A DNA stretch of 64,000 nt from Eggerthellaceae bacterium (GTDB lineage: Bacteria > Actinomycetota > Coriobacteriia > Coriobacteriales > Eggerthellaceae), in the NCBI GenBank assembly GCA_015062605.1, contig SUUI01000009.1:1-64000 (forward strand), read 5' to 3'. Of the stretch, positions 15,970-24,940 are shown piece by piece (position 1 is the first letter of the stretch; the number at the start of each line of letters is the position of its first letter). The notes under the pieces were generated by a model. The model made no database searches, was not told the DNA's origin, and saw only the letters and a program-made list of their open reading frames with translations. Made by a program: the position numbers and the translations under genes.

Positions 15970-16437
15970 CTATAGGGCGTTTTGTTCAAGCCATCGCCTT
16001 GATGCGGCATAGGCAATATTCGGAGAATATCCATTTCTCAAAAGCTTCGAATAAGCACCCCGGAACAGATTCCTGCTTCGCGGCGGCTTTCTTGCAAGAA
16101 GACTTACAGCCAGGGAAATCTGATCTTCGCTATCCATATCCAGTAATTCACTGATGCTATCATCCTTGAAATCATTAATGTGGATGTTCATCTTCGAAAG
16201 GTCGCGGGCGATTCCATCCATTCCTTTCCCCGAACGGGTTTTAGATTCGACATAGAGCCTGGCGTAGCGCGCATCATCAATAAAGCCATACTCTTTAGCC
16301 CGATCAACTGCATCGTTAATCGGGCCTAAAGAATAACCGGCACGCGTAAGCTTTGCGCGAATGTTGGCTTCGGATTGATCGCCCGCATTCAGGATGCGCA
16401 CAATGCGCCTGAAAGCATCGTCGGAAGTATCTTTCAT
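15970..16437 (-). CDS. recX: Regulatory protein RecX
   Basis: A 155-residue all-helical protein that binds RecA filaments and limits their activity. It shows the tandem three-helix RecX repeats, including EANIRAKLTRAGYS near residue 20, AKEYGFIDDARYARLYVES near 47-65 and GIARDLSKMNI near 76-86. The length is typical. It starts 28 bp after recA ends, the usual recA-recX operon, so it should be induced with recA in the SOS response. Confidence 0.93.
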   Translation of the reverse strand: MKDTSDDAFRRIVRILNAGDQSEANIRAKLTRAGYSLGPINDAVDRAKEYGFIDDARYARLYVESKTRSGKGMDGIARDLSKMNIHINDFKDDSISELLDMDSEDQISLAVSLLARKPPRSRNLFRGAYSKLLRNGYSPNIAYAASRRWLEQNAL

Positions 16438-16465
16438 CGTCTACGAAGCCCTATCGGATGAGTTC

Positions 16466-17524
16466 TTATCGTTTCTTCGATGGCTTGGATACCGCGCGTA
16501 CTTTCGCAGCTTCCTCCGGAGTGCGCTCGACTATGGGGATGTTGAACGCCTCGCGGACCTTAAGCTCGATTTCCTCACGTATGGAAGGATTCTCGCGAAG
16601 CAGCTGCTTCGCAGCCTCGCGACCTTGGCCCAATCGCTCTTCGCCATAGGTATACCAAGCGCCGCTCTTCCTGCATACGCCGCAATCAACGGCCATATCG
16701 ATGATGCAGCCTTCACGGGAAACGCCTTCGCCGTACATCAGATCGAACTCTGCCTGGCGGAACGGTGGAGAGACCTTGTTCTTGACGACCTTGGCACGTA
16801 CGCGATTGCCGATGACCTCGCCGTCCTTCTTGATCGAATCTATGCGGCGGATATCAATACGGACGCTGGAGAAGAACTTCAACGCGCGACCGCCTGTCGT
16901 AGTTTCGGGATTGCCGAACATGACGCCTATCTTCTCGCGGAGCTGATTGATGAAGATGCATGTCGTATTTGACTTCGAAAGGGAGCCAGCGAGCTTGCGC
17001 AGGGCTTGGGACATAAGACGTGCCTGCAAACCGACTGTCGAATCACCTATCTCGCCTTCGATTTCGGCACGGGGAACCAAAGCGGCAACCGAGTCAATGA
17101 CGACGACATCGATTGCACCCGAGCGAACGAGCATATCGCAGATCTCGAGAGCTTGTTCACCGGTATCCGGCTGGGAGATTAGCAACTCATCGATGTCGAC
17201 ACCGAGACGGGCTGCATAGACGGGATCAAGCGCATGCTCGGCATCGATGAACGCTGCGATACCTCCCATAGCCTGCGCTTCGGCTGTGATCTGAAGGGCA
17301 AGCGTGGTCTTACCGCTCGACTCAGGACCATAGATCTCAACGATACGGCCGCGCGGAACTCCACCGATGCCCAAGGCCATATCGAGCGGCAAAGCGCCAG
17401 TCGGAATGACGCCGATGCTCAAGTCAACTCCCCCATCTCCGAGCTTCATAATGGAACCGTGACCAAACTTCGCCTCGATTTGATCGGTGGTGAGTTTGAG
17501 CATCTTTGCCTTGTCTTCTTTCAT
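16466..17524 (-). CDS. recA: Recombinase RecA
   Basis: A 352-residue recombinase that forms filaments on single-stranded DNA, exchanges strands and stimulates LexA self-cleavage. The Walker A motif GPESSGKT lies near residue 65. Walker B (VVIDSVAAL) is near 140, and loops L1/L2 follow with GNPETTTGG in L2. The C-terminal region is basic (KPSKKR) rather than acidic. I chose the ATG at 17524 because AGGTGATC directly before it matches the 16S tail; the ATG at 17563 would lie at the transcript start. Transcribed from a consensus promoter with an SOS box, followed by recX. Confidence 0.98.
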   Translation of the reverse strand: MKEDKAKMLKLTTDQIEAKFGHGSIMKLGDGGVDLSIGVIPTGALPLDMALGIGGVPRGRIVEIYGPESSGKTTLALQITAEAQAMGGIAAFIDAEHALDPVYAARLGVDIDELLISQPDTGEQALEICDMLVRSGAIDVVVIDSVAALVPRAEIEGEIGDSTVGLQARLMSQALRKLAGSLSKSNTTCIFINQLREKIGVMFGNPETTTGGRALKFFSSVRIDIRRIDSIKKDGEVIGNRVRAKVVKNKVSPPFRQAEFDLMYGEGVSREGCIIDMAVDCGVCRKSGAWYTYGEERLGQGREAAKQLLRENPSIREEIELKVREAFNIPIVERTPEEAAKVRAVSKPSKKR

Positions 17525-17563
17525 GATCACCTGATTTCTCGCGCGTTTGAGTTTTGCAAGCAA

Positions 17564-17592
17564 ATTATACGAACAAATGTTTTATTTGTCAA
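17564..17592 (-). promoter_or_regulatory. recA promoter with LexA (SOS) box
   Basis: Minus strand: TTGACA (17592-17587), exactly 17-bp spacer, TATAAT (17569-17564). The spacer contains the SOS box CGAACAAATGTTTT (plus-strand 17570-17583), identical to the one at 9553-9566. Both hexamers are perfect consensus. Confidence 0.9.
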
Positions 17593-17754
17593 TATAGATA
17601 GATATATTAGTTCGCATTTCCTCCATGATTCACCAGCAAGGTATCGAAAGGTTCTTTGGCAGCTATCGCATATAGGAAAACCCTGAAATGCACATGCAAA
17701 TATACGCCTCGTTGCGGCCTGAGAGGTTATGGAATGGTGGTTTTGCAGTTATCG

Positions 17755-18912
17755 TCAGGCGCGCTGAATTGCATCGCGCAAGGCGGTTAGTGCCTCATTG
17801 ACCGTCTGCAAACGAACCGCTTCACGATCGCCTGAGAACTCGAACAACTTCGTCTCGGCACCGTACAGATCGCTTATGCCCATCCATACCGTTCCAACGG
17901 GCTTTCCAGGTTCAGCCCCGCCGGGACCGGCGATTCCAGTTACGGATACGGCGATGTCAGCGTTCGAATGCGCAAGCGCCCCTAATGCCATCTGCTCAGC
18001 GACCTCTGCGCTTACAGCTCCGTACGAGGTGAGCGTTTGATTGTCTACGCCAAGGAGCTCGTGCTTCATCTGATCGGTATACGTGATGAATCCACCGCTT
18101 ACGACATCGGAACTACCGGCGATAGCGGTGAGGTACGAGGCGATCAAGCCTCCAGTCAGGCTCTCAGCGGTAGCGATATGGAGGTTTCTATCTCTGGCGA
18201 GGGAAAGCACCTCGCTGGCAAGCGCATTGAGAGACACAGCGTCGATCTTAACGATTTGCTCTTCGAAGGCATCCTCATCCTGTTCGTCGTCATCGGGACC
18301 GAAGCCCAGAAGCGAGCTTGCCTTCAATAGGTAATCCATCATGGAGATGATAGTGAGGGCAACCGCGATGATCATGACGCCCCACGAGAACCACACGACC
18401 GCGCCGTGCATGCTCGCAGGCAGATTCGCAATCAGCGAATCCTTGAGGATGAACAAGAGGATGGCGATGATCTGGAAGACGGTCTTCGCCTTCCCGTACC
18501 AGCTCGCCGCAATGACGGTACCTTGCGAAGCAGCGATCATGCGCATGCCGGAAACGATGAACTCACGGCATAAGATGACGATGACGACCCATGAAGGCAG
18601 AACCTGAAGCTCAACGAGGGCAATCAAAGCCGATGCGGTTAAAATCTTATCTGCAATCGGGTCGATGAACTTACCGAACGTCGTTACTTCGTTTCGACTT
18701 CGGGCAAGATATCCGTCGACGCTGTCCGTTGCCGCCAATATGCCGAAGACGATTGCGGCGATCCAAGGCTTGAGAGCCTCAAAATACGGAGGCTCGGTGA
18801 ACATCTCGGGCCAATCTGCGAGGATGACGATGATGAATACGGGCACCCCGCAGATGCGAAGCACCGTTACGATGTTCGCCGGAGTCCACAGTTTTTCTTG
18901 TCTCTTCGTCAC
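17755..18912 (-). CDS. PgsA-CinA fusion: phosphatidylglycerophosphate synthase and NMN amidase
   Basis: A 385-residue fusion of two enzymes. Residues 1-205 are a polytopic CDP-alcohol phosphatidyltransferase of the PgsA type. Its signature DSVDGYLARSRNEVTTFGKF continues to IDPIAD (about residues 62-87), giving phosphatidylglycerophosphate from CDP-diacylglycerol and glycerol-3-phosphate. An acidic linker (DDDEQDEDAFEE, about 208-219) joins it to a CinA C-terminal domain (about 230-383) with TAESLTGGLI and GIAGPGGAEPGKPVGTVW. That domain hydrolyses nicotinamide mononucleotide to nicotinate mononucleotide for NAD recycling. The two genes are commonly neighbours (pgsA-cinA-recA) and here are one frame. 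GTG start, 1 bp after the rimO stop. The amidase would sit at the membrane. Confidence 0.93.
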   Translation of the reverse strand: MTKRQEKLWTPANIVTVLRICGVPVFIIVILADWPEMFTEPPYFEALKPWIAAIVFGILAATDSVDGYLARSRNEVTTFGKFIDPIADKILTASALIALVELQVLPSWVVIVILCREFIVSGMRMIAASQGTVIAASWYGKAKTVFQIIAILLFILKDSLIANLPASMHGAVVWFSWGVMIIAVALTIISMMDYLLKASSLLGFGPDDDEQDEDAFEEQIVKIDAVSLNALASEVLSLARDRNLHIATAESLTGGLIASYLTAIAGSSDVVSGGFITYTDQMKHELLGVDNQTLTSYGAVSAEVAEQMALGALAHSNADIAVSVTGIAGPGGAEPGKPVGTVWMGISDLYGAETKLFEFSGDREAVRLQTVNEALTALRDAIQRA

Positions 18913-18913
18913 G

Positions 18914-20266
18914 TTACACGACCTCCCCTTCTAACTCGTAGAATAGGGAATCAATCAGCCTCACAGATACAATATCACCTATTTCACCAGAATCAACATA
19001 TACTGAGCCATCAACTTCGGGTGCTTGGAAATAAGCTCTGCCGAAGAGCTGCCCATCTTCCTCCGCGCCCTCGATGAGAACATCGAGGACTTGCCCTACA
19101 CGATTCGCGGTACGAGCCGTGGAAATAGAATCTGCGAGATCGCGGATTGCCTGGGCGCGGGCGACTTTAGTATCCTCATCTACCTGATCGGGCAGCGTTG
19201 CGGCGCGCGTCCCATCTTCCTGGGAATACGCGAAAACGCCGACATAGTCGAACTCGGCTTCTTCGATGAAATCGAGGAGTTCGCTGAATTGCGCGTCGGT
19301 CTCTCCCGGGAAACCGGCGATGATGGTCGTCCGGATGGCTGCATCGGGAACTTGCTTGCGAATCTTTTCGATCAGGGAGAGGAATTCGTTCGCGCTCCCA
19401 TGGCGATTCATTGCCTTCAAGACCTCGGGCACGCAATGCTGCATAGGGATATCGAAGTAGCTGCAAACATTATCATGGGATGCAACTGCGTGAAGGTATG
19501 CATCGGTCACGCCATCAGGTTCGAGGTACATGACCCTGAATAGCGCTTCCGGATAGTCTTCGGAAAGATGGCTGACGAGCCAAGCGAGATCCCTGCCTCC
19601 GGAAAGATCTGAACCCCAAATGCCGGTATCCTGCGCGATAAGCACCATTTCACGGGCACCGCTATCAAAAGCGTCATCCACATCCGCGCATATCTCCTCA
19701 TAAGTAAAGCTGTGGAATCTACCACGAATATAAGGTATGGCGCAGAACGAACAGAACCGATTGCATCCATCGGCGATTTTAATATATGCGCTCGCTGGAC
19801 CTTCAGAAAGCGGAGGTAACATGCTCGATGCGGAAATACCTTTGCTCTCTCCAAAAGGGGCTTTAGAGGGCTTTATATGCCCTGTTAGAAGCTTTTCGAC
19901 AACGTCAACGATATTATTTTCCTCGTTGCATGGAACAAAGGCATCGGCTTCGGGCAATGCATCGTTCAACTCTACGCCGTATCGGGAAGGCATGCAGCCT
20001 GCGACGACAATCTTCCCGCCATGCTCAACAAAGCGATCAAGGGAAGAAATCTCGAGGATGAGATCGATGTTCTCCTCAACGGCTGCTTGAAGAAAAGAGC
20101 ATGTATTCACAATGGCGATATCAGATTCTTCGACATCGTCGATGAATGCGAAGCCCGCATTCTCCAAGTTTTTTCGCATGGATAAACTATCGACCTCATT
20201 TTTGGGGCAACCCATGGTAATGAGGGAAATGTATGCGCGTGGTTGTATTTGCGGAACATTAATCAT
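18914..20266 (-). CDS. rimO: Ribosomal protein S12 methylthiotransferase RimO
   Basis: A 450-residue radical SAM enzyme of the MiaB family that methylthiolates an aspartate of ribosomal protein S12. The N-terminal domain has MGCPKNEVDS and cluster cysteines in VNTCSF and VAGCMPS. The radical SAM motif is CNRFCSFC followed by AIPYIRGRFHS, the RimO-type version rather than that of MiaB (REKSR). A C-terminal TRAM domain ends in LFYELEGE. It lies 13 bp after yajQ and 1 bp before the PgsA-CinA gene. Confidence 0.95.
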   Translation of the reverse strand: MINVPQIQPRAYISLITMGCPKNEVDSLSMRKNLENAGFAFIDDVEESDIAIVNTCSFLQAAVEENIDLILEISSLDRFVEHGGKIVVAGCMPSRYGVELNDALPEADAFVPCNEENNIVDVVEKLLTGHIKPSKAPFGESKGISASSMLPPLSEGPASAYIKIADGCNRFCSFCAIPYIRGRFHSFTYEEICADVDDAFDSGAREMVLIAQDTGIWGSDLSGGRDLAWLVSHLSEDYPEALFRVMYLEPDGVTDAYLHAVASHDNVCSYFDIPMQHCVPEVLKAMNRHGSANEFLSLIEKIRKQVPDAAIRTTIIAGFPGETDAQFSELLDFIEEAEFDYVGVFAYSQEDGTRAATLPDQVDEDTKVARAQAIRDLADSISTARTANRVGQVLDVLIEGAEEDGQLFGRAYFQAPEVDGSVYVDSGEIGDIVSVRLIDSLFYELEGEVV

Positions 20267-20279
20267 CTGAATAGCCTGA

Positions 20280-20777
20280 TTATCGATAATTCACGTATTG
20301 CAAAGGTTGACCGTAATCCTTTTCCTTAAGAAATCCGATGACATCCTGAAGTGTATCGCGCGAGGCACTTGAGACGCGAAGCTTGTCGCCTTCGATCTGA
20401 ACCTTCACCTTAAGCTTAAGGGCCTTGATGTCCTTATTGATCTTGCCTGCAGTATCTTTATCGATGCCGGATACAAGCGTTGCAACCTGGCGAACCTTTG
20501 CGCCCGCTGCAGGAATCGCATCTCCCCACTTCACAGCTTTAAGATCGATTCCACGCTTCACAAGTTTCGTAGACAAAACATCGATGATCTGCTTCGCGGT
20601 GAATTCGCTTGGAGCGAGGATCGTAATCGTAAGCGCGCCCTTGTCAAGCGCGATTGAAGATCCTGTGTTCTTAAGATCGTACCGATTGGCTATCTCCTTC
20701 TTTGTTTGTTGGAAGGCGTTGTCCACCTCTTGCACGTCGATGCTTGATACCACATCGAAGCTTTGCTCTTTAGCCAT
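20280..20777 (-). CDS. yajQ: YajQ-family nucleotide-binding protein
   Basis: A 165-residue protein of the UPF0234/YajQ family. It starts with SFDVVSSIDVQEVDNAFQ and ends DYGQPLQYVNYR, both typical. The fold is two ferredoxin-like domains. Members bind nucleic acids or nucleotides, and some bind cyclic di-GMP and act as transcription co-regulators. The cellular role here is unknown. It is downstream of rodZ and followed at 13 bp by rimO. Confidence 0.92.
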   Translation of the reverse strand: MAKEQSFDVVSSIDVQEVDNAFQQTKKEIANRYDLKNTGSSIALDKGALTITILAPSEFTAKQIIDVLSTKLVKRGIDLKAVKWGDAIPAAGAKVRQVATLVSGIDKDTAGKINKDIKALKLKVKVQIEGDKLRVSSASRDTLQDVIGFLKEKDYGQPLQYVNYR

Positions 20778-20924
20778 GCTTACACCTCATTTCAAAAACC
20801 GAAGAATCGTTGTACATAAACATAATATCAAGTTAGATAGCATATACATGATACGTTCGACTCCGCACCTAAAAATGCGTAGTAAAGAGCGTTATATCAA
20901 AGACGTTGCCAAAAGACTTGCGAA

Positions 20925-22136
20925 TCAGTTCCTCTTAACCGTTACCGATTGGGAGTTAGACTCAGTCTGAGTATTCTGCGTGGTTGCAGCAGAAGTCTCC
21001 TCAGGTTTATTGAGGTTCGCTTCCTTCCAAGCCTCAAGCATAGCTGGGAAATCAACAGTGCACTCGTAAAGCCATGATGTATTTTCGGACTGAACGAGAT
21101 CAACGGTATTCCCGTCTACTCTGACCGTGATTCCGTCGGGATTAGTCGTTACAAAACGCAGAGTACCCGTTACTTCAAATGAATCATGCGTCGGGCCATC
21201 GAGCGTATCAGCTTCGGAAGGCGTTTCTGCCCCATCAAGGTATAACTCATAATAGACGGATTCCCCTTCAGGAACTTGATACGAAAACGTAGCTGCAGAC
21301 GGAGCAATGGGGGTAGGCTTCGCATTGGGATCAACGGTGCTTCCAGAATTAACTTTCTCAGGATCGTTTAATCCCGAGATGGGAGCGTTGGAGACATCGA
21401 CATCGGTATCTTGCTTCTGGCACGACATGACACCAAAAGCAATAGCAATGATGAGAACGATGACGATACCAGCGATGATGAATGGTTTCTTCGAACGGCG
21501 ATACTGCAAAGATCCACCCGTATAGAGATTCACGGAACGAGTAGAACTCCCTCTTCTCGAGGAGCGACCATCGCGTGATGATGAAGATGCACTTGCCCTG
21601 CGAGACGAAGAGGAAGAGTAGTCGTCATCATAAAGGGATGCGTCGTATGAACGCGAACGCCTACTCCGCGATGGAACGGGAGCGGGGTAGTCGTCGTGCG
21701 CACTGTAAAGCGTCCTACCCAAACGTTCGCTCGATCGGCTTGCAGCCTCGTAGCGACTTTGAACGGATGAGCGCACTTCGGATGCCGACGTGTAAGGACG
21801 CGTATCATACTCGGATGTATCGGTTCGATTGACTATACGCTCATTGATGCGATTGAACCTGTCCATTTCAGAGCGCGTCTTGCTCAGATTCTTGCCATAA
21901 GCCTCATCGAGATACAAAGACGTTACCAATTCGGGGTCAACGCCGACAATGCGAGCGTACGACGAAATCATATTCTTGGTATACGCTTTAGGCGGTATGC
22001 GGGAGAAGTCCTCACGCTCGATCGCCTCGATGATATCGGAACGCACACGCAGACGAGACGCTATATCGTCAACTTGATACCCGCTATCGAGACGGGCGCT
22101 GCGTAAGATCGCTCCAAAGCCGTTGCGTGTAGCCAA
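20925..22136 (-). CDS. rodZ: RodZ-like cytoskeletal/HTH membrane protein
   Basis: A 403-residue single-pass protein. Residues 1-80 form the HTH_25 domain (ILRSARLDSGYQVDDIASRL), which in RodZ binds MreB. A low-complexity serine/arginine/tyrosine linker covers about residues 95-215. A membrane helix (FIIAGIVIVLIIAIAF) follows near 222-237. The periplasmic part has a beta-rich DUF4115 domain (about 285-365). RodZ helps set rod shape. In Coriobacteriia the partner is unclear, because I see no mreB in this window. It follows ftsK. Confidence 0.88.
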   Translation of the reverse strand: MATRNGFGAILRSARLDSGYQVDDIASRLRVRSDIIEAIEREDFSRIPPKAYTKNMISSYARIVGVDPELVTSLYLDEAYGKNLSKTRSEMDRFNRINERIVNRTDTSEYDTRPYTSASEVRSSVQSRYEAASRSSERLGRTLYSAHDDYPAPVPSRSRRSRSYDASLYDDDYSSSSSRRASASSSSRDGRSSRRGSSTRSVNLYTGGSLQYRRSKKPFIIAGIVIVLIIAIAFGVMSCQKQDTDVDVSNAPISGLNDPEKVNSGSTVDPNAKPTPIAPSAATFSYQVPEGESVYYELYLDGAETPSEADTLDGPTHDSFEVTGTLRFVTTNPDGITVRVDGNTVDLVQSENTSWLYECTVDFPAMLEAWKEANLNKPEETSAATTQNTQTESNSQSVTVKRN

Positions 22137-22172
22137 GGCAAACCCCTTGCGTGTTACGACAAATTAAAAGGG

Positions 22173-24851
22173 TCATTCGTTCATTTCGAATGCTTTCAAG
22201 GACTCAAGTTCAAGCTCATCGACGAGAACCTCGCGCGGCTTGCTACCGTTTGCAGGTCCGACAATGCCCTTCTCCTCGAGCATGTCCATTATACGACCTG
22301 CGCGCGAATAGCCAACCTTCAAACGCCTCTGAATGTTCGAAGTTGACCCAAACTTCGCAGAAACTACGATATCTGCTGCTTCCCACAGGAGCGGATCATC
22401 ATCTGAACCGCTGCCGCCGGAGCCATCAGGCTGCGAAGCGCCAAGCGTAATGAGATTGGTTTTGAGGATCTCGGAATGGTATTCGGGCTCCCCTTGCTCT
22501 TTCAGGAAATCGACAACGGCGTTGATCTCGTCTTCGGAAACGAAGCATCCTTGGATGCGCTGCGGTTTCGCAAGCTCGGGTTTGCTAAGCAATAGATCGC
22601 CCAATCCGATGAGGTTCTCAGCCCCAGGAGTGTCGAGGATGACACGCGAGTCGATGCCAGAGGCGACATTGAATGCTATGCGGTTCGTGATGTTCGCCTT
22701 GATAAGGCCAGTTACAACGTTCGCACTCGGGCGCTGTGTTGCAACGATGAGATGGATGCCCGCAGCACGGGCGAGTTGGGCTATGCGGCTGATCGAGAAC
22801 TCGACTTCCTTGCCGACGTTCATCATAAGGTCGGCAAGCTCGTCAATGACGATGACGATGTATGGGAGTTCGGCGGCTTCTTCGTCTTCGAGCTGCCCTG
22901 ACTGCACCTTGGCGTTGTATTGACCGATATTGCGTGCTCCAGCCTTGCTGAAAACTTTCAGACGACGCTCCATCTCGGCAACGCCCCAAGAAAGCGTGCT
23001 CGCCGCTTCCTTCGCTTCGGTGACAACGGGAACGTACAGATGAGGTATTCCGTTATACGGCGTGAACTCAACTCGCTTGGGATCGATGAGGATAAAGCGA
23101 ACTTCGGCGGGAGTCGCACGCATCAATATAGACATGATCATTGCATTGATTGAAACGGATTTACCAGAACCGGTTGTACCGCCAATGAGAAGATGGGGCA
23201 TCTTGGCAAGGTCGCTGATGATCGAGTTGCCCTCAACGTCCTTACCGATTGCTATCTGAAGTGGACCAGGCTTCGCGTCGGGAAGCACATCGCCCAGTAA
23301 AACGTTCTGACGTTGCCTATTCGGAACTTCAATGCCGACGTAATTCGTTCCAGGGATCGGAGCGAAGATACGTACGCCTGTCGTTGCCAAAGCAAGCGCG
23401 ATGTCATCATTTAACGCGGTAACCCTGCTGACGCGGACACCTGCAGGAAGATCCACTTTGAAAAGCGTGACGGTCGGACCAGCTATCCAACCGACAACCT
23501 CGGCATTGATATTGAAATCCTGAAGGGTTTGCTGCAGTGCGGAAGCTGTGCTTTGCAAATCGCCCACAGTGGCTTTAGCGCGCTTCGGAGATCTTGAGAC
23601 TTCCAAGAAATCCATCGGGGGCAGCTCGAATCCCTCTTGGGGATGCGGCTGAGCGATGGGATCGCTTTTCTTCGATGAACGCTTCTTGGTCGTCTGCTTT
23701 GCAGCGCTGCTTGATTTTCCATCATCGGCTTTCGCATGCTTGCCGAGCGCTTCAGAATCTGCCTGAGAGCCAAGTTTGCGCGTTAATGAAGCATCTGCAT
23801 CAGAAACTCCAGCAATCGGATCGAGGTTCCTGGTGCGCCTCGGAAGCACACGTGTCGCTGCTTGATCAGTGCCATCTGCACCCTGTAAGAAAGTTGGCAT
23901 GGCAGGCATATCGGAATCAGGAGCATCAAACGCGAATCTTCCGCTACCCTTTCCTGAAGCAGAGACGGGAATCAGATTATCGTCTTGTTTTGATGGCGTA
24001 GCGCCCTTCGATTTTCCCTTCCCGGCATCCAATAGCTGGGTCTGGGCATTTGAGTCAACGCTTTTGGCACCACGCTTTTTAGCAAGCACTTTCGTTTCGG
24101 ACTCTTCGACTCCAGCTGCTACGCCATCAGAAGCGTTCTGACCCTTTTCATCGATATTTGATTTGCGATTCTTGAAGAACCGGCCCGAGTGAAGCTCAGG
24201 ATGCTCCGCCCTTTCCGCACGGATCTTCTTGATCTTCTCAACGAAGCGCGAGAGCGATACGCCGATTATTGCAAAGCCAGCGATAACAACACCTACCATG
24301 ATGATGACGCTGATGACTTTTCCGAATAGATTCAATCCCGCATACGCCACACCGGCTCCGACGTAACCCCCGCGGATAGAAAGCATATGCTGATCAAAAA
24401 GAATGGTGGCAGAGCCGCTTTCGCCATCGGGTGTGAATAAGGCCAAAAGAACCAGAATGGCAAAAAAGATCATGCTCAAGCCGACTACGACACGCGCGGG
24501 AACACGTTGGTTCTCGGGACGAACGATGACACTAATGCCTATAGCTGCTAAGAAAAGCGGTAAAACGAACACGCCGATGCCGATGCCGAGGCGAAGGTAA
24601 TGAGACACGAATCCTGTCACAACCGCGGAACTTGGAAGAATCGCAGTGATGAAGAGGATGACCGCCAATACGATAAAAACGATGCCGACGATATCGCGAC
24701 GTGCATGGTCATCGATTAAGCGCTCATGAGCGACGGGTGCTTTCGTATTCCTCGTAGAACGTGTGGCAGGTTTTCCTTGCTTGGCGCTTGAGGAACGGCT
24801 CTTTGAGCTTGAAGAGGATTTGGAGGATGAGGATGAGGTTCTACGAGGCAA
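22173..24851 (-). CDS. ftsK: DNA translocase FtsK/SpoIIIE
   Basis: An 892-residue DNA pump that clears chromosomes through the closing septum. Four membrane helices lie between about residues 55 and 200. A variable, charged linker runs to about 400. The RecA-like motor has Walker A GGTTGSGKSVS (about residue 555) and Walker B IVIVIDELADLM. The C-terminal winged-helix gamma domain (about 810-870, IQRRLKVGYSRAGRIMDMLEEK) would read orienting DNA sequences. An N-terminal lysine/serine-rich stretch precedes the first helix. It lies between rnj and rodZ. Confidence 0.97.
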   Translation of the reverse strand: MPRRTSSSSSKSSSSSKSRSSSAKQGKPATRSTRNTKAPVAHERLIDDHARRDIVGIVFIVLAVILFITAILPSSAVVTGFVSHYLRLGIGIGVFVLPLFLAAIGISVIVRPENQRVPARVVVGLSMIFFAILVLLALFTPDGESGSATILFDQHMLSIRGGYVGAGVAYAGLNLFGKVISVIIMVGVVIAGFAIIGVSLSRFVEKIKKIRAERAEHPELHSGRFFKNRKSNIDEKGQNASDGVAAGVEESETKVLAKKRGAKSVDSNAQTQLLDAGKGKSKGATPSKQDDNLIPVSASGKGSGRFAFDAPDSDMPAMPTFLQGADGTDQAATRVLPRRTRNLDPIAGVSDADASLTRKLGSQADSEALGKHAKADDGKSSSAAKQTTKKRSSKKSDPIAQPHPQEGFELPPMDFLEVSRSPKRAKATVGDLQSTASALQQTLQDFNINAEVVGWIAGPTVTLFKVDLPAGVRVSRVTALNDDIALALATTGVRIFAPIPGTNYVGIEVPNRQRQNVLLGDVLPDAKPGPLQIAIGKDVEGNSIISDLAKMPHLLIGGTTGSGKSVSINAMIMSILMRATPAEVRFILIDPKRVEFTPYNGIPHLYVPVVTEAKEAASTLSWGVAEMERRLKVFSKAGARNIGQYNAKVQSGQLEDEEAAELPYIVIVIDELADLMMNVGKEVEFSISRIAQLARAAGIHLIVATQRPSANVVTGLIKANITNRIAFNVASGIDSRVILDTPGAENLIGLGDLLLSKPELAKPQRIQGCFVSEDEINAVVDFLKEQGEPEYHSEILKTNLITLGASQPDGSGGSGSDDDPLLWEAADIVVSAKFGSTSNIQRRLKVGYSRAGRIMDMLEEKGIVGPANGSKPREVLVDELELESLKAFEMNE

Positions 24852-24940
24852 GCTCGACTCCTTTTATGCTGCGTTGAAACTACGTTATTGCTGGTGGATG
24901 ACGTATGCCTTCCTCACGTCTTCCAAATCTATATTATACC

